Origin: Rubripirellula tenax
Lineage (GTDB): Bacteria > Planctomycetota > Planctomycetia > Pirellulales > Pirellulaceae
Assembly: GCF_007860125.1 (NCBI RefSeq)
Contig: NZ_SJPW01000004.1
Span: forward strand, 682,838 to 746,837
Reading direction: 5' to 3'
DNA: 64,000 nucleotides
A program made the translations under genes and the position numbers. Shown one piece after another: positions 61,307 through 64,000 of this stretch (position 1 is its first letter; each line of letters starts with the position of its first letter). The notes below the pieces were generated by a model, which saw only the letters and a list, made by a program, of their open reading frames with translations, ran no database searches and had not been told where the DNA came from.

Positions 61307-64000
61307 CCTTGCTCAACGTCTTCAGTTTTCAATTCAATCCCTAACTTGCCGGCAAATTCCTTCAAATCATGGCCCGATGAAAAATGACCTTTGCGGAATG
61401 ACATCGTCACTGGCGTCTCGGGAGTGAACTTCGTTAATACTTGAGTCAAAAGCGCCTCGATAAAGTCAGCTTCTACAGCGACCTCGCCGATGTTGACACC
61501 GATGACTTGGTTGCCTTGCCCAATCGTCAACTGGACGCCCTCAAACGTGACTTTCTTTTCGGCGGCCCGCGTCAGACCATCGAACACTTTGTTACGCGAG
61601 TCAAGCTTGCGACCGGTTTTGGAAATCATGACGCCGGGCTTAACGTCATCAATCTGTACGCCCGTTTTGCCAACAGCGGGAAACTTGAAATCTTTCTTGA
61701 CCGATATGTCCTTGAATTCATCGACTTCGGCAAAGGCGCGTACCAACACATCCCCGTCCTCGATGGCAAACGGTTCGGTGTACGGTGTCCCTTCCCGTGG
61801 CTCGCTACCGTTGGTGGTGTAACGGATCGTTCCACGCGGTGCGACGTACAAGGCGATCTTGCGCCCCGGACCCGATCCGATTTCTTCGGTTCGCAACACA
61901 AGCTGGTTGGGCCATTCAACGGGGTCACCGGTTTCGTACAGCCCGGACGGGTCGGCAACGAGCAAGTTCAGCTTCAACGCCTTGGTCTCGAAATAGGCAT
62001 CGCTCAGTACGGGACTCTTCTCGGTCACTGGGCCGTCTTCGGCATAGTGAATGCGAGCGGCGGGACCAGCATTGAGAGCCGAAATACGCAACCTGACTTT
62101 GCCTTCGTCATCGGGTCCGCTCTCGGGCGTGACTTGCGCGGACGTGCGTTTCTTCTTTGGGGATTTGGTCACATAACCATTGCCCAAGTCTTCCCACAGG
62201 CCGCGGTTACACGCGATCATCTTGAGGCTTTCAAGCCCCTTGGGAACGAGCCAGCACATCCCGGACTTCTCCGCTGACCGTTCGACGACGTCGGCCCAAC
62301 GTGCTTCGTCTTGACCGTCGTTCCACAGCAGGTCTTGGGCCTTATCTCGGACGGTATCAAAGTCGGCTTCGACATCAAGGAACAGTTTGATCGGGTTGGA
62401 CGTGAGCGTCTTTTCGATTTGCTCTTCGCCATCGAACGGCTTGCTGGTGTCGCGGGCAGACTCGAGTGGCTTGTGGACGAGTTTTGGCTGCTGGCCACTA
62501 CGCTGGATCGGAAACAGCACCTTGTCGAATAGGTTCAAAATGGTGCTGTTGAAATCTTGCTCGTAAGACTGCTGCTTTTCTTCGAGATCTTTTCTTTGCG
62601 GGTGACCCTCAGGGATACGTTTGTCGGCGACGCCGGTGGCATAAAATTGGCGTGCAGCTTTGTCGATGCTTCCCATCGCCGATTTATCGCCGGTGAGGAT
62701 GCATAGATTGTTCTTCCGAGTAAGTCCGTCAAAGAACTTTTGAACTTCCTCGGGCGGGATTTTTGAGTCTGGACTAACGATCAACAGGACACGTCCTTTG
62801 CGAACACGATCAGCGACGTCTTCAAGTTTTGGCAACGGCAAAACATCGTCGTAAACGGTCTTTCGGGTTGGTGCGAACATCTCCTTGAGTCGTTTGTCGA
62901 TCAGGGCATCAATTTGATTTTGTGGTGCCTTTTCAGCGAGACTCTGCAATAGCTTGGTCAGGTTCTCTTGGCGATCGAAGTAAAAGCGACCTTCACCGGT
63001 GTGGTGCAGATACCAAGCGATTTTTTCGAGTTCATCAAAGGCGCTGCGAAAGTCGGACGGTTCACGCAGCGGCGAAATCAAGCACTCGACCATTTCCTCC
63101 ACAGTCAACCCTTTGACGGAATTGACTGCGGTCGAAAGACTGGCCGTCAGCAATAGCGATCCCACTTGCGAAGCCGATTCCTGTCCGCTTTGCAAATCAA
63201 TGATTTGAGCATGGGCGGATTTTTGCTTGTCCCAAAGATCTTTGGCGATAACATCGCGGAAGCCGGATATCTCGGTCAACTTCTCGCGAACTTCCTTGAT
63301 CGAAAGATCGAAGTGCTGAGGTCCGATCAGGAAGACGTCATTGGCGTCGCGTTCCCAAACCGATCGCAACAGACGCGAGACCAACTCAATCAGGCCGCGT
63401 GTTTGACGAAAGTTTTCGTTCTCTTTGAACAGTGCGATGACGTTCTTGAGTTGCGGATGAAACGGATAGGTCGCGGAAATCTCATCGGCGATCGCTTCCG
63501 CTCCGCGATTGACACTCTTGCTCTTGGCGGCTTCTTCAAGTTTGCGTCCGAACGCATCGGCGATATCCTCGATCTCCGCGATGTCGGGTAGCGACGCGAA
63601 CAGGCGTTTGCGAAGGATGTCGTAGATTTCGTTGTTGGATAAATCGACCGGCGTGATACTGCGTTCCTGTCGCCCCAATTCATTGCGGGCATCGGTGAGC
63701 GCTTTTTGGATCAACTTTCCGCCGGTGTCGTATGCGGCATCAAGGTCGGAGACGACGATGCATACGTTCTTCTTTTTGCCAGCCGCAGTCAGCAAATTGG
63801 CGAACGCGCGGGTGACAATGTCGGCGACGGTGCCGTTACCGACGCTCTGCGTGTCGTAGTACTGGAAGTACGGTGGCATTTCATCGAGCAGAATCAATAC
63901 GGGATCGTCGCCATCGAGTAATTCCAGCCAAGCCTTCTCGTCGGGCGCTTTGGGGCCGTTGGTCCAGTACTTATTGAAGGTCTCCGCTTTGTCGAGTTGC
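61303..64000 (-). CDS. DUF499-like ATPase, partial
   Basis: The frame is open to the right edge, so the N-terminus, including any Walker A motif, is outside the window; 898 codons are visible. A Walker B-like strand PVLILLDEMPPYFQYYDTQS lies about 40 codons from the edge. NVCIVVSDLDAAYDTGGK and AEAIADEISATYPFHPQLKN are typical of DUF499 ATPases of defence clusters. The C-terminal part includes beta-sandwich-like segments (GTIRYTTNGSEPREGTPYTE). It would be the large ATPase of the DUF1156 system, comparable in role to PglY/BrxC-type ATPases (inference). Confidence 0.88.
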   Translation of the reverse strand, partial: QLDKAETFNKYWTNGPKAPDEKAWLELLDGDDPVLILLDEMPPYFQYYDTQSVGNGTVADIVTRAFANLLTAAGKKKNVCIVVSDLDAAYDTGGKLIQKALTDARNELGRQERSITPVDLSNNEIYDILRKRLFASLPDIAEIEDIADAFGRKLEEAAKSKSVNRGAEAIADEISATYPFHPQLKNVIALFKENENFRQTRGLIELVSRLLRSVWERDANDVFLIGPQHFDLSIKEVREKLTEISGFRDVIAKDLWDKQKSAHAQIIDLQSGQESASQVGSLLLTASLSTAVNSVKGLTVEEMVECLISPLREPSDFRSAFDELEKIAWYLHHTGEGRFYFDRQENLTKLLQSLAEKAPQNQIDALIDKRLKEMFAPTRKTVYDDVLPLPKLEDVADRVRKGRVLLIVSPDSKIPPEEVQKFFDGLTRKNNLCILTGDKSAMGSIDKAARQFYATGVADKRIPEGHPQRKDLEEKQQSYEQDFNSTILNLFDKVLFPIQRSGQQPKLVHKPLESARDTSKPFDGEEQIEKTLTSNPIKLFLDVEADFDTVRDKAQDLLWNDGQDEARWADVVERSAEKSGMCWLVPKGLESLKMIACNRGLWEDLGNGYVTKSPKKKRTSAQVTPESGPDDEGKVRLRISALNAGPAARIHYAEDGPVTEKSPVLSDAYFETKALKLNLLVADPSGLYETGDPVEWPNQLVLRTEEIGSGPGRKIALYVAPRGTIRYTTNGSEPREGTPYTEPFAIEDGDVLVRAFAEVDEFKDISVKKDFKFPAVGKTGVQIDDVKPGVMISKTGRKLDSRNKVFDGLTRAAEKKVTFEGVQLTIGQGNQVIGVNIGEVAVEADFIEALLTQVLTKFTPETPVTMSFRKGHFSSGHDLKEFAGKLGIELKTEDVEQG

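Noticed and set aside
61441-62277. 278-aa plus-strand frame opposite the DUF499-like gene
   Set aside because: It lies wholly antisense to a conserved coding frame and has no recognisable features; it is a shadow of the codon pattern.
47785-64000. Canonical DISARM or BREX system
   Set aside because: No DUF1998 (DrmB) or DrmA-type gene is visible for DISARM, and no PglZ or BrxL-type gene for BREX. The genes match the DUF499/DUF3780/DUF1156 type instead, though genes beyond the right edge cannot be seen.

Overview
The window looks like chromosomal DNA of a planctomycete of the Pirellulaceae/Rhodopirellula type. The case rests on a DUF1549/DUF1553 protein, a twin-arginine DUF1501 protein, a MoxR/DUF58/vWA membrane operon headed by an ECF-like sigma factor, and an ISAzo13-type transposase of the kind first named from Rhodopirellula. 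All identifications come from reading sequence and translations by eye; no database search was run.

Left edge, 1-3.3 kb, and again 33.2-36.2 kb: two blocks of small minus-strand genes separated by about 92-bp palindromic sites that look like integron attC sites (nine sites, one split). Several genes have their TAA stop inside the site's outer box, as in integron cassettes. No integrase is visible, so these are attC clusters without an integrase or the far parts of an array. One site is split by a group II intron (about 1137-3096) lying opposite to the cassette genes. An IS66-type element (3405-5327, perfect 20-bp ends) follows, abutting a BlaI-like repressor gene whose 3' end appears altered.

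6-31 kb: a molybdopterin oxidoreductase and an ABM-DinB fusion gene, then a REP-like repeat patch with a decayed REP-associated transposase. Next comes a planctomycete cluster. Two minus-strand genes (a TolB-like beta-propeller and a prenyltransferase/squalene-cyclase-repeat protein) lie divergent from an eight-gene plus-strand operon: sigma factor, anti-sigma-like DUF1549/DUF1553 fusion, DUF1501, EF-hand protein, MoxR ATPase, DUF58, and two vWA membrane proteins, ending with a 1389-aa coiled-coil membrane protein as a ninth gene. Most joints are ATGA stop/start overlaps. A second TolB-like paralog closes the cluster and is followed by a terminator.

31-38.6 kb: mobile-element debris (frameshifted ISAzo13 transposase, truncated SnoaL-like gene), the second cassette block, an intact DDE transposase and a polytopic membrane protein.

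38.6-44 kb: a compact minus-strand operon of a large serine recombinase, two ParB/RepB-like proteins without ParA, and two proteins built of homing-endonuclease-associated (HNH_repeat-like) modules. A second, catalytic-domain-only recombinase gene lies upstream, and both recombinase genes share a duplicated upstream sequence exactly 600 bp apart.

44-64 kb: a defence island. A plus-strand McrB/McrC pair converges on an eight-gene minus-strand operon that runs in from beyond the right edge: DUF499-like ATPase, DUF3780-like protein, DUF1156-type DNA methyltransferase, PLD-SNF2 helicase, AlbA_2/Schlafen-like protein, an unrecognised 441-aa protein, a protein with two HxK/N phospholipase-D motifs, and a second SNF2/RapA-like helicase. 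I infer an anti-phage modification-restriction system with an added three-gene module, carried next to (and possibly by) the recombinase-ParB element.
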